A stretch of 64,000 bases of DNA from Micromonospora avicenniae (GTDB taxonomy: Bacteria > Actinomycetota > Actinomycetes > Mycobacteriales > Micromonosporaceae). Shown piece after piece: positions 25,571-34,280 of the stretch. The notes under the pieces were generated by a model. It worked only from the letters and a program-made list of their open reading frames with translations, searched no databases and was not told where the DNA came from. The translations under genes were made by a program, and so were the position numbers. The stretch is from assembly GCF_900156065.1 (NCBI RefSeq), contig NZ_FTNF01000011.1, positions 1 to 64,000 on the forward strand. Reading direction: 5' to 3'. The first letter of the stretch is position 1. Every line of letters begins with the position of its first letter.

Positions 25571-26461
25571 TCAGGCGCCGAGCAGCCGCCGGATCTCCGG
25601 GGCAGCCGGATGGCGCGGCGCCACGGCGAGGAACCGGCGCAGCGTTTCCGGCGCGTCCCCCGGGCGGGTGCTGCGTTGCGCGAGCCCGAGCACCAGCAGC
25701 CCGTCCGGCGAGTCGGGCGAGCGCGCCAGTACCTCCCGTACCGTCCGTTCCGCACCGGCGGCGTCGCCCGCGCGTAGCAGCGCGAAGGCGAGCCGGAGTT
25801 GAACGCCGTCGTCCGGGCGGTCCCGCAACGCCTCCCGGTACAGCTCGGCGGCGGCGTCGTACCGCTGGTCACGCTCAAGATCGCGGGCCAGCTGGAGGGT
25901 GACGGCGACCGGGTCCGCAGGGCGCCCCTGCGGCTGCGCGTCGTCCAGGCGGTCGGCGGCGAGCGCCACCGCGGCCACCAGCACCATCACCCCGGCGCAG
26001 GACACCCACCAGACACGTTGGGCGGCCGTGCCGCCCCGAGCGCGGCCGGCCGCGGCCGCGACGGGTCGCCGGTGCCGCGACGGACGCAGCGTGCGTACGG
26101 CGGCGGCGCCGGCGCCCAGCAGAGCCAGCGCCGGTACGGCCCAGAGCAGCAGCGACAGCCCCCGGGCCGGCGGATCGGCGAGCACGTCGTCGCCGTAGCG
26201 CTCGACGAACCAACGGCGAATCTCCGCCGGGCTGCGTCCCTGGGCCAGTTGCTCGGCCACCGCCTCTCGCATCGCCGCAGCGATCGGCGACTGCGAGTCG
26301 GCCACCGACTCGCCCTGGCAGGCCGGGCAGCGCAGCCCTTGCGTCACCGTGCGGACCGGGTCGGCGTCCCGGGCCGGCGCCGACGAGCGGAGCAGTCCCG
26401 CGACCGCTGCGGCGACCAGTGCCGCGACCACCAGCGCGCCGAGCAGCCGCCGCCAGCTCAT
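25571..26461 (-). CDS. ccmH: Cytochrome c maturation protein CcmH with fused TPR (CcmI-like) part
   Basis: A 296-residue protein. A signal/anchor helix at 7-24 leads to the CcmH domain with the thiol-reducing motif Cys45-Pro-Ala-Cys48 ('LRCPACQGESVADSQSP'). A membrane helix near 105-122 follows, then another helix and a C-terminal TPR-like region from about 190 ('YDAAAELYREALRDRPDDGVQLRLA'). The TPR part resembles CcmI, so H and I functions (holding and reducing apocytochrome thiols) appear fused. ATG overlaps the ccmG stop (ATGA). Last gene of the operon. Confidence 0.88.
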   Translation of the reverse strand: MSWRRLLGALVVAALVAAAVAGLLRSSAPARDADPVRTVTQGLRCPACQGESVADSQSPIAAAMREAVAEQLAQGRSPAEIRRWFVERYGDDVLADPPARGLSLLLWAVPALALLGAGAAAVRTLRPSRHRRPVAAAAGRARGGTAAQRVWWVSCAGVMVLVAAVALAADRLDDAQPQGRPADPVAVTLQLARDLERDQRYDAAAELYREALRDRPDDGVQLRLAFALLRAGDAAGAERTVREVLARSPDSPDGLLVLGLAQRSTRPGDAPETLRRFLAVAPRHPAAPEIRRLLGA

Positions 26462-27009
26462 GCCGGCTCCAGCAGCGGTGCCACCCGCTGATCGAGCCAG
26501 CGCCGGGTGACCACTCCCTGCTGACGGGCGACGATCCGCCCGTCCCGGTCCACCACGAAGGTCTCGGGGACTCCGCGTACGCCCCACCTGACGGCCTGGG
26601 TGCCGTCCGGGTCCGGCAGCACGGTGAGGCCCGTCGTCCCGGTCTCGGCCAGCAGCGTCCGCACCGCCTCCGGTCCGTCGCGCAGGTTCAGCCCGACGAC
26701 CCGCAGCCCGTGCGGGGACCAGCGACGCGCGGTGTCGGCGAGCAGCGGCAGCTCGTCGCGGCACGGCCCGCACCAGGAGGCGAAGACGTTCACCAGGACC
26801 ACCTCTCCGCGTGCCTCGGTGAGGTCGAACCGTCCGCCGTCGAGCGTGGCGCCGTCCAGCGCCGGCGCCGAGGTCGGGCCGCCGGCCGCTCCGCTGGGCG
26901 GGGCCGTGCCGGTGTGCAGCCCGGCCGCCAGCACGACGGCGACCGCGACCACCAGCAGCAGCACGGTCGCCCTGCCGACCGGCAGCCGGCGCAGTCGGCC
27001 GGCCGTCAT
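26458..27009 (-). CDS. ccmG: Thiol:disulfide reductase of cytochrome c maturation (CcmG/DsbE-like)
   Basis: A 183-residue TlpA/ResA-like thioredoxin. The N-terminal anchor is at 14-31 and the domain lies outside the membrane. Active site Cys80-Gly-Pro-Cys83 in 'NVFASWCGPCRDE'; the cis-proline loop is 'RGVPETFVV', with the conserved Glu near the active site seen in CcmG proteins. It keeps apocytochrome CXXCH thiols reduced for haem attachment. Both ends overlap neighbours by 4 bp. Confidence 0.9.
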   Translation of the reverse strand: MTAGRLRRLPVGRATVLLLVVAVAVVLAAGLHTGTAPPSGAAGGPTSAPALDGATLDGGRFDLTEARGEVVLVNVFASWCGPCRDELPLLADTARRWSPHGLRVVGLNLRDGPEAVRTLLAETGTTGLTVLPDPDGTQAVRWGVRGVPETFVVDRDGRIVARQQGVVTRRWLDQRVAPLLEPA

Positions 27010-28940
27010 GCCGTGACCTGCACGGCGGCGGGCGGGGCGGCCGGAGCCGACGGTGGTGTCCGCCGCCGGATCCGCCGCACGCTCGTGGCGAACCCCAGGA
27101 GTCCACCGCCGACGATCAGCGCCGCGCCGCACCAGAGGACGCCCACCAGCGGGTTCACCGCGAGCCGCACTGTCGCGGTGCTGCCGTCCGCCGCGACGGA
27201 GAGCAGCGTGACGTAGGTGTCACGCCGAAGGCCCGTGGCTATCCACGGAACGGTGACCGCGGTGTCCCGCGCGGTGTCGTACCAGAGTCGCGGAGCGACG
27301 CTGTGCTCGGCGCCGTCGCCGGTCAGTGCCAGCCGGGCCTGCACCGCCATCCGCCCGTTGCCCGCCGACCGCTCGACCGCCAGCAGCCGTACCGACACGT
27401 CCGACACCCGTACCACCTCTCCGGTGCGCACGGTCCGCTCCTGGGCCCGGCCGTACGCCGAGGATCCCGCGACGCCCAGCGCGACCAGTGCGAGGCCGGC
27501 GTGCGCCAGCAGGGCCGCCAGGCGTACCGTCCGCGCGCCCCGGCGGCGGCGCAAGAGCGATCCGAGTTGTCCGGCCAGACCGGTCAGGGTGAACGCCGCC
27601 GCCCCGAACGCGACAAGTGCGGGCACACCCGGCCGGCTGAGCAGGCCCACCGCCGCCGCGGTCACCGACCCGGCGACCGCGGGCAGTACCAGCTGCCGGG
27701 CCGCCGCCCGGTCACCGGCCCGCCGCACGGCCGGGGCGACTCCGGCGAGCAGAAGCACCACGATCGCCAGCGGGACCGCCGTGCGGTGGTAGTAGCCGGG
27801 ACCGACGCTCGAGCGGGCACCGGTCAGCGGCTCGGTGAGCAGTGGGAGGACGGTGCCGATCAGCACGACCGCGGCGATCGTCACCAGCAGCACGCCGTTG
27901 ACCAGGACGGCCGTGGCGCGGGACAGCAGGGGAGTGCGGCCCGGAGCGGGCGGCAACGGGTCGCGCCGGCCGGCGAGCAGCGTCGATGCCAGGACCGCCA
28001 GCAGCACGAGACCGAGCAGCAGCGGGCCGAGTGGGGATTCGGTGAACGCGTGCACGCTGGCGACCGCGCCGGAGCGGGTGAGGAACGTGCCCAGCAGCAC
28101 CAGCAGGAAGCTGGCGCAGGCGAGGACGGAATTCCACCGAGCACGCCGGAGGGCACCCGACAGCATGGTGTGCAGGAATGCAGTCGCGGTCAGCCAGGGC
28201 ATCAGGGAGGCGTTCTCCACCGGGTCCCACGCCCAGTAGCCACCCCAGCCGAGCACCGCGTACGACCACCAGGCGCCCATCGCGATCCCGGCGGTCAGCG
28301 CCGACCAGGCGGCCAGGGTCCACGGGCGGGCGATGCGGAGCCAGTCCCGGCCTTCGGGCCCGGCCAGCGGGGCGGCCAGGGCGAGGGCGAACGGCACGAC
28401 CAGGCCGAGGTAGCCGAGGTAGAGCAGGGGCGGGTGCACGCCCATCGCCGGGTGCTGCTGGAGCAGGGGGTTCGGTCCGGGGCCGTCGACCGGCGCCGGG
28501 TGCACCGACCGGAACGGGTTCGCCGCGAGCGCCGACAGGGCGAAGAAGAACGTCGTCACCACGCCGACGACCGCCATCGCGTACGCGTGCAGCCGGGGCG
28601 GGTGTCGCCGGCGGGCCAGCAGCGCGGCGTATCCGCAGAGCACCAGCAACCACAGCAGCAGCGAACCGTCGAGTGCCGACCAGAGACTGGTGACCGTGTC
28701 GTAGCCGGACACGTGCCGCCCGCCGTTCTCGGCGACGAAGCGGACGCTGAAGTCGTGTCGGAGCAGGGCCGTCTCCAGCACCGCGCACGCCAGGGCGGCG
28801 GCCAGCAGGGTCACCCCGGTGGCCACCCGCGCCTGCCGCGCGGATCTGCCGAGCAGCGCGACCCGCAGCCAGAGCGGAACGGTGAGCGAGGCGCTGATCA
28901 GCCCGGCGGTCAGGCTGGCGGTGCCCAGGTCACCGAGCAT
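27006..28940 (-). CDS. ccmF: Haem lyase CcmF (CcmF/NrfE family)
   Basis: A 644-residue multi-pass membrane protein. It shows the haem-handling WWD segment 'WGGYWAWDPVENASLMPWL', the histidine loops 'HPAMGVHPPLLYLGYLG' and 'HAFTESPLGPLLLG', and a periplasmic C-terminal domain before the last helix. Together with CcmH it attaches haem from CcmE to apocytochrome c. The chosen start at 28940 (MLGDLGTASL) overlaps the 3' end of ccmE by 11 bp. It anchors the System I assignment. Confidence 0.94.
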   Translation of the reverse strand: MLGDLGTASLTAGLISASLTVPLWLRVALLGRSARQARVATGVTLLAAALACAVLETALLRHDFSVRFVAENGGRHVSGYDTVTSLWSALDGSLLLWLLVLCGYAALLARRRHPPRLHAYAMAVVGVVTTFFFALSALAANPFRSVHPAPVDGPGPNPLLQQHPAMGVHPPLLYLGYLGLVVPFALALAAPLAGPEGRDWLRIARPWTLAAWSALTAGIAMGAWWSYAVLGWGGYWAWDPVENASLMPWLTATAFLHTMLSGALRRARWNSVLACASFLLVLLGTFLTRSGAVASVHAFTESPLGPLLLGLVLLAVLASTLLAGRRDPLPPAPGRTPLLSRATAVLVNGVLLVTIAAVVLIGTVLPLLTEPLTGARSSVGPGYYHRTAVPLAIVVLLLAGVAPAVRRAGDRAAARQLVLPAVAGSVTAAAVGLLSRPGVPALVAFGAAAFTLTGLAGQLGSLLRRRRGARTVRLAALLAHAGLALVALGVAGSSAYGRAQERTVRTGEVVRVSDVSVRLLAVERSAGNGRMAVQARLALTGDGAEHSVAPRLWYDTARDTAVTVPWIATGLRRDTYVTLLSVAADGSTATVRLAVNPLVGVLWCGAALIVGGGLLGFATSVRRIRRRTPPSAPAAPPAAVQVTA

Positions 28941-29331
28941 CCGACGACTCCGCCTCGGCCGGCCGGTACTCGTTGCCGTGCCGGACCTCCACGTGGTCCG
29001 CGCGAAACACGCCGTCGGTGGAGAGGTGGCCTTCGACGACGGCGCTCTCACCCTCGCGGAACGTCTCCGGTGGGACACCGCGCTGGTACACCATGATCTC
29101 GTGTCCCGCCTCGGCCAAGTTGAACACCACCAGGTCGCCCTCGCGACGCAGCGAGCCGGGCACCACATCGCCGCCGAGCCGTACGCGCTCCCGCGCCACC
29201 TCCGGATCGGCCAGCACCTCGCCCGGCGTCCGGTAGTAGGTGAGGGTGTCCTGTAAGGCGCTGGTGACCAGCAGGCCCCCACCGGCGAGCAGCACGCCGA
29301 TCAGCGCGATTCGGCCGGGTCGCCGGATCAT
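28930..29331 (-). CDS. ccmE: Haem chaperone CcmE
   Basis: A 133-residue protein with an N-terminal anchor (6-24) and a beta-barrel domain. The haem-binding motif is H-X3-Y: His118 and Tyr122 in 'VRHGNEY', the canonical His form and not the Cys variant seen in some archaea and Gram-positive bacteria. 'GGDVVPGSLRREGDLVVFNL' is typical family sequence. It receives haem at the outer face through CcmC and passes it to CcmF/H. ATG overlaps the ccmC stop. Confidence 0.93.
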   Translation of the reverse strand: MIRRPGRIALIGVLLAGGGLLVTSALQDTLTYYRTPGEVLADPEVARERVRLGGDVVPGSLRREGDLVVFNLAEAGHEIMVYQRGVPPETFREGESAVVEGHLSTDGVFRADHVEVRHGNEYRPAEAESSDAR

Positions 29332-30092
29332 CCGACCCGGGCCGGGGCGCGCCGGGCCGGGTCGGCGGGCGCGGCCGCCGGCACGGACCGCCGGCGTTCC
29401 AGCCGGACCACCCGGTGTAGCAGGACGCAGAGCGCGACGACGCTGGCCGCCGCCACGGCGAGCAGCAGCGCGAGGCCCATCCGTGGATCGATCGGCGGGC
29501 GTTCCGGGGCGAGCATCGTGGCCTGCTGGTGCAGCGACCGCCACCAGAGCACCGAGAAGTGCACCACGGGGACCAGCAGGAAGCCGGCCACGCCGAGCAC
29601 GGCCGCCGGCCGGGCCACCGCACGGTCTCCGTCGTGGCCGCCGGTGTGTTCGGTCAGCATCCTTCGCAGCGCCAGGTAGCCGGTGTAGGTCAGCAGCAGG
29701 AGCGCCGTGCTGACCAACCGGGGATCCCAGGCCCACCAGGTGCCCCAGACCAGGTGCCCCCAGTAGGACCCGGTGCCGATGGCGAGGGCGGTCAGCACGA
29801 CACCGATCTCGGCGCCGGCCCGGGCGAAGTGGTCCCAGCGCGGGTCGGCGCCGATCAGGTACGCCACGCTGGCCGCCAGCACGACTCCGAACGCGAGGTA
29901 CGCCACCCACGCGGCCGGCACGTGCAGGTACATGAGTCGTTGTGCCGGACCCTGCGCGGCGTCGGCCGGGGCCAGGAACCCACCGGCGAGAGCTGCGGCC
30001 GCGGACAGCCCGCCGCCCGTCCACGCCAGCGTGCGCCGGCCGGCAGCTCCGCCGCGAGTGTCGAGGGCGAGGTCCACGGTGGTCGCTCGCAT
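29328..30092 (-). CDS. ccmC: Haem-handling membrane protein CcmC
   Basis: A 254-residue protein with six membrane helices. The WWD motif 'WGTWWAWDPRLVSTALLLL' and flanking His residues ('MYLHVPAAW', 'HFSVLWWRSLHQ') match CcmC, which loads haem onto CcmE. The start at 30092 (MRATTVDL) follows GGGAG. It is the first gene of the ccm operon and faces the oxidase operon across 124 bp. No ccmA, ccmB or ccmD is present nearby. Confidence 0.92.
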   Translation of the reverse strand: MRATTVDLALDTRGGAAGRRTLAWTGGGLSAAAALAGGFLAPADAAQGPAQRLMYLHVPAAWVAYLAFGVVLAASVAYLIGADPRWDHFARAGAEIGVVLTALAIGTGSYWGHLVWGTWWAWDPRLVSTALLLLTYTGYLALRRMLTEHTGGHDGDRAVARPAAVLGVAGFLLVPVVHFSVLWWRSLHQQATMLAPERPPIDPRMGLALLLAVAAASVVALCVLLHRVVRLERRRSVPAAAPADPARRAPARVG

Positions 30093-30150
30093 GATCTCCC
30101 TGTCCGCGCCGTCGGCGCTTGCCCCGTTCCTGCGTGCCGACTCTATTCCG

Positions 30151-30178
30151 GGCAAATGGTCTATTCATCGTATTTGCC
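30151..30178. promoter_or_regulatory. Inverted repeat in the ccmC/ctaC divergent promoter
   Basis: Arms GGCAAAT (30151-30157) and ATTTGCC (30172-30178) flank 14 bases within an unusually AT-rich patch between ccmC and ctaC. The position midway between two divergent respiratory operons suggests a shared operator or overlapping promoters. No known motif is claimed. Confidence 0.4.
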
Positions 30179-30216
30179 TATATGAGGCGTAAGAGGGGAT
30201 GAGCTGATTAGGGTCG

Positions 30217-31254
30217 GTGCCGGTGGACAGAGCGCACGACCTCGAGCATCCCGGGCGACGCCGGCCGAGCCGGCGCGTCGGCCCGGCGCTGGTGGTCGCC
30301 GCAGTGCTGACACTCGCCGGATGTTCGGGCGGCTCGCCCTCCACGCTCGACCCGGGCGGTACGGGCGCCGCCCGGATCGCCGACCTGTGGTGGGTCCTCT
30401 TCTGGATCTCCGCAGCGGTCTTCGCCGAGGTCATGGTGCTCCTGGTGTGGGCGCTGGTGTTCCGCCGGGGCCGCGACACCCGGGTGCGGCACGGTCAACC
30501 GCTTCGGTTCGTCGCGATCGCCGGCGCCGGGGTGCCGCTGGTGATCCTGGTGGTGGTCTACGCCCTCGGGCTCCGCGACCTGGCCGCGCTCGGCGCCGGA
30601 CCCGGACGGGACGCACCCACCATCGAGGTCACCGGCCACAAGTGGTGGTGGGAGGTACGAGTGCCGGGCATCGACGGCGCCACCGCGAACGAGCTGCACA
30701 TTCCGGTCGGGGAACGGGTCCGGGTGCGGCTGCGCACAGCGGACGTCCTGCACAGCTTCTGGGTGCCGCAACTGATGCCGAAGACCGACCTGATCGCGGG
30801 CGAGATGCGTGAGACCTGGCTGCACGCCGAGCGGGCGGGCACCTACCGCGGGCAGTGCGCCGAGTACTGCGGTACCCAGCACGCGCACATGGCGCTCCAG
30901 GTGATCGCCGAACCGCGCTCACAGTTCGAGGCCTGGTTGGCCCGCCTCGCGGCGCCGGCGCGCCAACCGACTACCGAAGCGGAGCGGCGCGGGCAGCAGG
31001 CCTTCGTCCAGGGCAGTTGCGCCGGCTGTCACGCGATCCGCGGCACCGGCGCCGACGCCCGGGTCGGGCCGGACCTGTCCGACGTCGGCTCGCGCTGGAG
31101 CATCGGCGCCGGTGCCGTGCCCAACGACGCCGGACACCTGGGCGGGTGGATCGTGAACCCGCAGACCGTCAAGCCCGGCAGCTACATGCCGCCGCAACCG
31201 GTCGACGCGCAACGACTGCCCGACCTCATCGCCTACCTGCGGTCACTCGAGTAG
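30217..31254 (+). CDS. ctaC: caa3-type oxidase subunit II with fused cytochrome c
   Basis: A 345-residue lipoprotein: signal peptide with lipobox LAGC (Cys36), two membrane helices (about 57-80 and 92-115), then the CuA domain with Cys214 and Cys218 in 'CAEYCGTQHAHM'. A C-terminal cytochrome c domain carries Cys268-X2-Cys271-His272 and the Met ligand in 'GSYMPPQ'. The fused haem c defines caa3-type oxidases. GTG at 30217; a second GTG 6 bp on is possible. The haem c domain needs the maturation system encoded next door. Confidence 0.94.
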   Translation: MPVDRAHDLEHPGRRRPSRRVGPALVVAAVLTLAGCSGGSPSTLDPGGTGAARIADLWWVLFWISAAVFAEVMVLLVWALVFRRGRDTRVRHGQPLRFVAIAGAGVPLVILVVVYALGLRDLAALGAGPGRDAPTIEVTGHKWWWEVRVPGIDGATANELHIPVGERVRVRLRTADVLHSFWVPQLMPKTDLIAGEMRETWLHAERAGTYRGQCAEYCGTQHAHMALQVIAEPRSQFEAWLARLAAPARQPTTEAERRGQQAFVQGSCAGCHAIRGTGADARVGPDLSDVGSRWSIGAGAVPNDAGHLGGWIVNPQTVKPGSYMPPQPVDAQRLPDLIAYLRSLE

Positions 31255-31269
31255 AGCGGGAGGTAGGAC

Positions 31270-33198
31270 ATGTCCACGACCACCGCGCCGTCACCCGGCG
31301 CCGGCCAGGAGGACCTGGCCCGCCTCGAAGCGCACTGGGGGGAGCGGGCCTCGCTGCGCTCCTGGTTCAGCACGGTCGACCACAAGCGGATCGGGCGGCG
31401 CTACCTGGTCACCGCCTCGCTGTTCTTCGTCCTGGCCGGGACAAGCGCGCTGGCCATGCGCACCCAGCTCGCCCGGCCCGAGTCGAACCTGCTCTCCCCG
31501 GAGGAGTACAACCAGCTGTTCACCATGCACGGCACGGCGATGATCTTCCTGTTCGCCACCCCGATGTTGTTCGGCTTCGGCAACTACCTCGTCCCGCTGA
31601 TGATCGGTTCGCGGGACATGGCGTTCCCGAAGTTGAACGCGTTCGGCTACTGGGTGTTCCTCTTCGCCGGGCTGTTCATGTGGGCGAGTCTGCCCTTCGG
31701 CGCGGCGCCCAACGGGGGGTGGTTCGCGTACGTGCCGTTGACCGACGACCGGAACACCCCTGGGCTGCACATGGACGTGTACACCCTGGGATTGCTCTTC
31801 CTCGGCATCGCCACCACCGCGGGCTCGATCAACTTCATCGTCACCGCGCTCAAGCTGCGGGCGCCCGGCATGTCCCTCAACCGCGTCCCGCTCTTCGTCT
31901 GGGCGATCGTCGCGACCGCCTTCATGGTGATCTTCGCGTTGCCGGCGCTGAATCTCGACAACGCCATGCTCTTCCTCGACCGCCGGTTCGGCACCCACTT
32001 CTTCGACCCGGAGGCCGCCGGCAACGTGCTGCTCTGGCAGCACCTGTTCTGGATCTTCGGCCACCCGGACGTGTACATCATCGTCATGCCGGCGCTCGGG
32101 ATCGTCTCGGCGGTGCTGCCCGCCTTCACCCGCCGCGGCGTGGTCGGCTACGTCCTGATCGTGCTCGCCATCGTGTCCATCGCGATCATCTCGTTCGGCG
32201 TCTGGGTGCACCACATGTTCGCCACCGGCCTGCCGCACCTGTCCTACAGCTTCTTCAGCGCCGCCAGCACGATCATCACGATCCCCTCGGGCATCCAGAT
32301 ATTCGCCTGGCTGGCTACCATGATGCTCGGCCGCCTGGTCGTGCGGGTGCCGCTGCTGTTCCTCGTCGGGTTCATCGTGACCTTCGTGCTCGGCGGTCTC
32401 ACCGGCGCCATGTTCGCGCTGACCGCCTTCGACCAGCAGGTCACCGACTCGTACTTCGTGGTCGCCCACTTCCACTACGTGCTCATCGGCGGCGCGGTGT
32501 TCCCGATCCTCGCCGCCATCTACTACTGGCTGCCGAAGATGACCGGACGGATGTACCACGAAGGGCTCGGCAAGTGGGCGTTCTGGCTGTTCTTCACGGG
32601 CATGCAGGTCGCCTTCTTCCCGATGCACCTATCCGGCCTGTTCGGCATGCCCCGCCGGGTCTACACCTACCGCGACGAGCCCGGCTGGGACGTGTGGAAC
32701 ATGGTGAGCACCATCGGGGCGTACATCCTGGCCGTCGGCCTGCTGCTCGTGCTGATCGGCGTGGTGCACGCCATCCGTCGTGGCCGTCCCGCACCACCCG
32801 ACCCGTGGTGCGGCGACACCCTGGAATGGTCCACCGAGTCACCGCCGAGACCGTACAACTTCCCGGTCCTGCCGCAGGTGCACAGCCTGCACCCCACCTG
32901 GGACCAGCCGAGCCGGTCCTCCATGGCCGAGGATGCCACCCCGGACCGGATCCTCGCCGACGGCCGCCGGACGTTGTTCACCAGCGAACTCGACGGCCGC
33001 CGCGAACGCGTGGTGGAGATGCCCGAGGCGTCCCTGCAACCACTGCTGCTCGCCCTGGCCATGCTCGTGTTCTTCACCGCGATGCTGTTCGCCTGGTACC
33101 CGTTCGCCGTGGCGGCGGCCGTCGCGGTGGCCGTGATCATCGCTTGGTGGCTGTGGCCGCCGCGGCGTCCCGAAGAGGAACTGGGGGTGGCCCGATGA
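31270..33198 (+). CDS. ctaD: caa3-type oxidase subunit I
   Basis: Catalytic subunit of 642 residues with at least 12 helices. Haem and CuB ligands are visible: His in 'LFTMHGTAMIF', His265 in 'FGHPDVY', the pair in 'WVHHMF' and both His of 'VAHFHYVL'. At the position of the usual glutamate of HPEVY there is Asp267. The C-terminal 110 residues hold a hydrophilic linker ('DTLEWSTESPPRPYNFP') and two extra hydrophobic segments, recalling a fused subunit IV-like tail. ATG behind GGGAGG. It reduces O2 and pumps protons in the cell membrane. Confidence 0.95.
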   Translation: MSTTTAPSPGAGQEDLARLEAHWGERASLRSWFSTVDHKRIGRRYLVTASLFFVLAGTSALAMRTQLARPESNLLSPEEYNQLFTMHGTAMIFLFATPMLFGFGNYLVPLMIGSRDMAFPKLNAFGYWVFLFAGLFMWASLPFGAAPNGGWFAYVPLTDDRNTPGLHMDVYTLGLLFLGIATTAGSINFIVTALKLRAPGMSLNRVPLFVWAIVATAFMVIFALPALNLDNAMLFLDRRFGTHFFDPEAAGNVLLWQHLFWIFGHPDVYIIVMPALGIVSAVLPAFTRRGVVGYVLIVLAIVSIAIISFGVWVHHMFATGLPHLSYSFFSAASTIITIPSGIQIFAWLATMMLGRLVVRVPLLFLVGFIVTFVLGGLTGAMFALTAFDQQVTDSYFVVAHFHYVLIGGAVFPILAAIYYWLPKMTGRMYHEGLGKWAFWLFFTGMQVAFFPMHLSGLFGMPRRVYTYRDEPGWDVWNMVSTIGAYILAVGLLLVLIGVVHAIRRGRPAPPDPWCGDTLEWSTESPPRPYNFPVLPQVHSLHPTWDQPSRSSMAEDATPDRILADGRRTLFTSELDGRRERVVEMPEASLQPLLLALAMLVFFTAMLFAWYPFAVAAAVAVAVIIAWWLWPPRRPEEELGVAR

Positions 33199-33257
33199 GC
33201 GGGCACCGCGCGGGTGAGCCACGTGCCGGCACCGATCGCGGGGAGTGGCCCGGATGA
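33195..33257 (+). CDS. Possible 20-codon coupling ORF between ctaD and ctaE
   Basis: An ATG in the ctaD stop (ATGA, 33195) opens a 20-codon frame, MSGHRAGEPRAGTDRGEWPG, whose own stop overlaps the ctaE ATG (ATGA, 33254-33257). The arrangement would carry ribosomes from ctaD to ctaE. The peptide is polar with no recognisable motif, and the frame may be fortuitous. Confidence 0.3.
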   Translation: MSGHRAGEPRAGTDRGEWPG

Positions 33258-33877
33258 GCAGTCGCAACCTCGCCGCGGCCACCAGCACCGAGGCGCTGAC
33301 CACCGAACTGCCGGTCGGCCGCTCCACCGGGTGGTGGGGCATGGTCATGTTCGTCACCACCGAGGCGACCCTGTTCGCGTGCCTGCTCGGCAGCTACTTC
33401 TACCTGCGCTTCCAGCACGGCGGCGAATGGCCACCCGGCGGCATCGCGCAACCCAAGCTGCTACGCCCGTTGGTGATGACCGCCGTGCTGTTGCCCAGCA
33501 GCCTGCCGATGATCTGGGCGGATCGCGGCATCCGCCGCGGCTCCCGCCGGCGGCTGCGGTACGGCCTGGTCGCCACCATCCTGCTCGGAACCACCTTCCT
33601 GGTCCTGCAGGCCACCGAGTACGCCGAACTGTTCCACGAGTTCACCCTCACCACGAACGCCTACGGCTCGCTCTTCTTCGTCATCACCGGATTCCACGGC
33701 CTGCACGTGCTCATCGGGCTCACCATGCTGAGCTGGCTGCTCGCCGCCGCCCTGCGCGGCGGCAGCTTCGGCGCCCACCGCCACGACCGGGTCCGCAACG
33801 CCGCCATCTACTGGCACTTCGTCGACGCGGTCTGGGCCGCCATCCTGTTCACCATCTACCTCTCGCCGAGGCTGTGA
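33254..33877 (+). CDS. ctaE: Cytochrome c oxidase subunit III
   Basis: A 207-residue, five-helix subunit III of the short type found with caa3 oxidases. 'WWGMVMFVTTEATLFACLLGSYFYLR' carries the conserved Glu, and 'ITGFHGLHVLIGL' and 'AAIYWHFVDAVWAAILFTIYL' are family signatures. The ATG at 33254 has GGGAG eight bases ahead; a GTG nine bases upstream is also in frame. Confidence 0.93.
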   Translation: MSSRNLAAATSTEALTTELPVGRSTGWWGMVMFVTTEATLFACLLGSYFYLRFQHGGEWPPGGIAQPKLLRPLVMTAVLLPSSLPMIWADRGIRRGSRRRLRYGLVATILLGTTFLVLQATEYAELFHEFTLTTNAYGSLFFVITGFHGLHVLIGLTMLSWLLAAALRGGSFGAHRHDRVRNAAIYWHFVDAVWAAILFTIYLSPRL

Positions 33878-33878
33878 C

Positions 33879-34280
33879 GTGAGCGCGCAACCCGGCCCGC
33901 GTACCCGCCTCGCCGGTGGGCTGCTGCTCTGGTACGCGGTGCTGGGCGGCGCGCTCGCGTGGGCGATCCACCTGATGCTGGCCTGGGGCATCGACGAACT
34001 CACCTGCGCCAGCGGCTCGGATCGCATCGGGGCGGTACCGCTGCGGGTGGTCGTCGCGCTCGCCGTGGTCGTGCCGGCGCTCGCCACCGTCGGAGCGCTC
34101 CTCGCCGCCGCGCTCGCCTGGCGACGGACCGCCCACACCCGATCCGACGGGATCGCCGAAGGGACCCTCGGCCGCACCCGGCTGCTCGCCGCCCTCGGCC
34201 TCTGGGCGAACCTGCTGTTCCTGGCCATCATCCTGCTGGGTGGCGTCGCGTTGCTGGTGTTCCCGCCATGCCAGCGATGA
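33879..34280 (+). CDS. Small membrane protein of the oxidase cluster
   Basis: A 133-residue protein with three membrane segments (about 12-35, 52-80 and 103-128). It begins with GTG one base after the ctaE stop and overlaps ctaG by 4 bp (ATGA), so it is made as part of the oxidase operon. A single Cys-Ala-Ser lies in the loop after helix one. I do not recognise the family; position suggests an accessory subunit or assembly factor of the oxidase. Confidence 0.7.
   Translation: MSAQPGPRTRLAGGLLLWYAVLGGALAWAIHLMLAWGIDELTCASGSDRIGAVPLRVVVALAVVVPALATVGALLAAALAWRRTAHTRSDGIAEGTLGRTRLLAALGLWANLLFLAIILLGGVALLVFPPCQR

Noticed and set aside
23596..25878. A 760-codon minus-strand frame over the phosphoesterase gene
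   Set aside because: Antisense to a protein with all metallophosphoesterase motifs; the frame has no recognisable domain.
30855..33257. An 800-codon plus-strand frame overlapping ctaC and ctaD
   Set aside because: Out of frame with both oxidase subunits, and arginine-rich throughout with no membrane helices or motifs.
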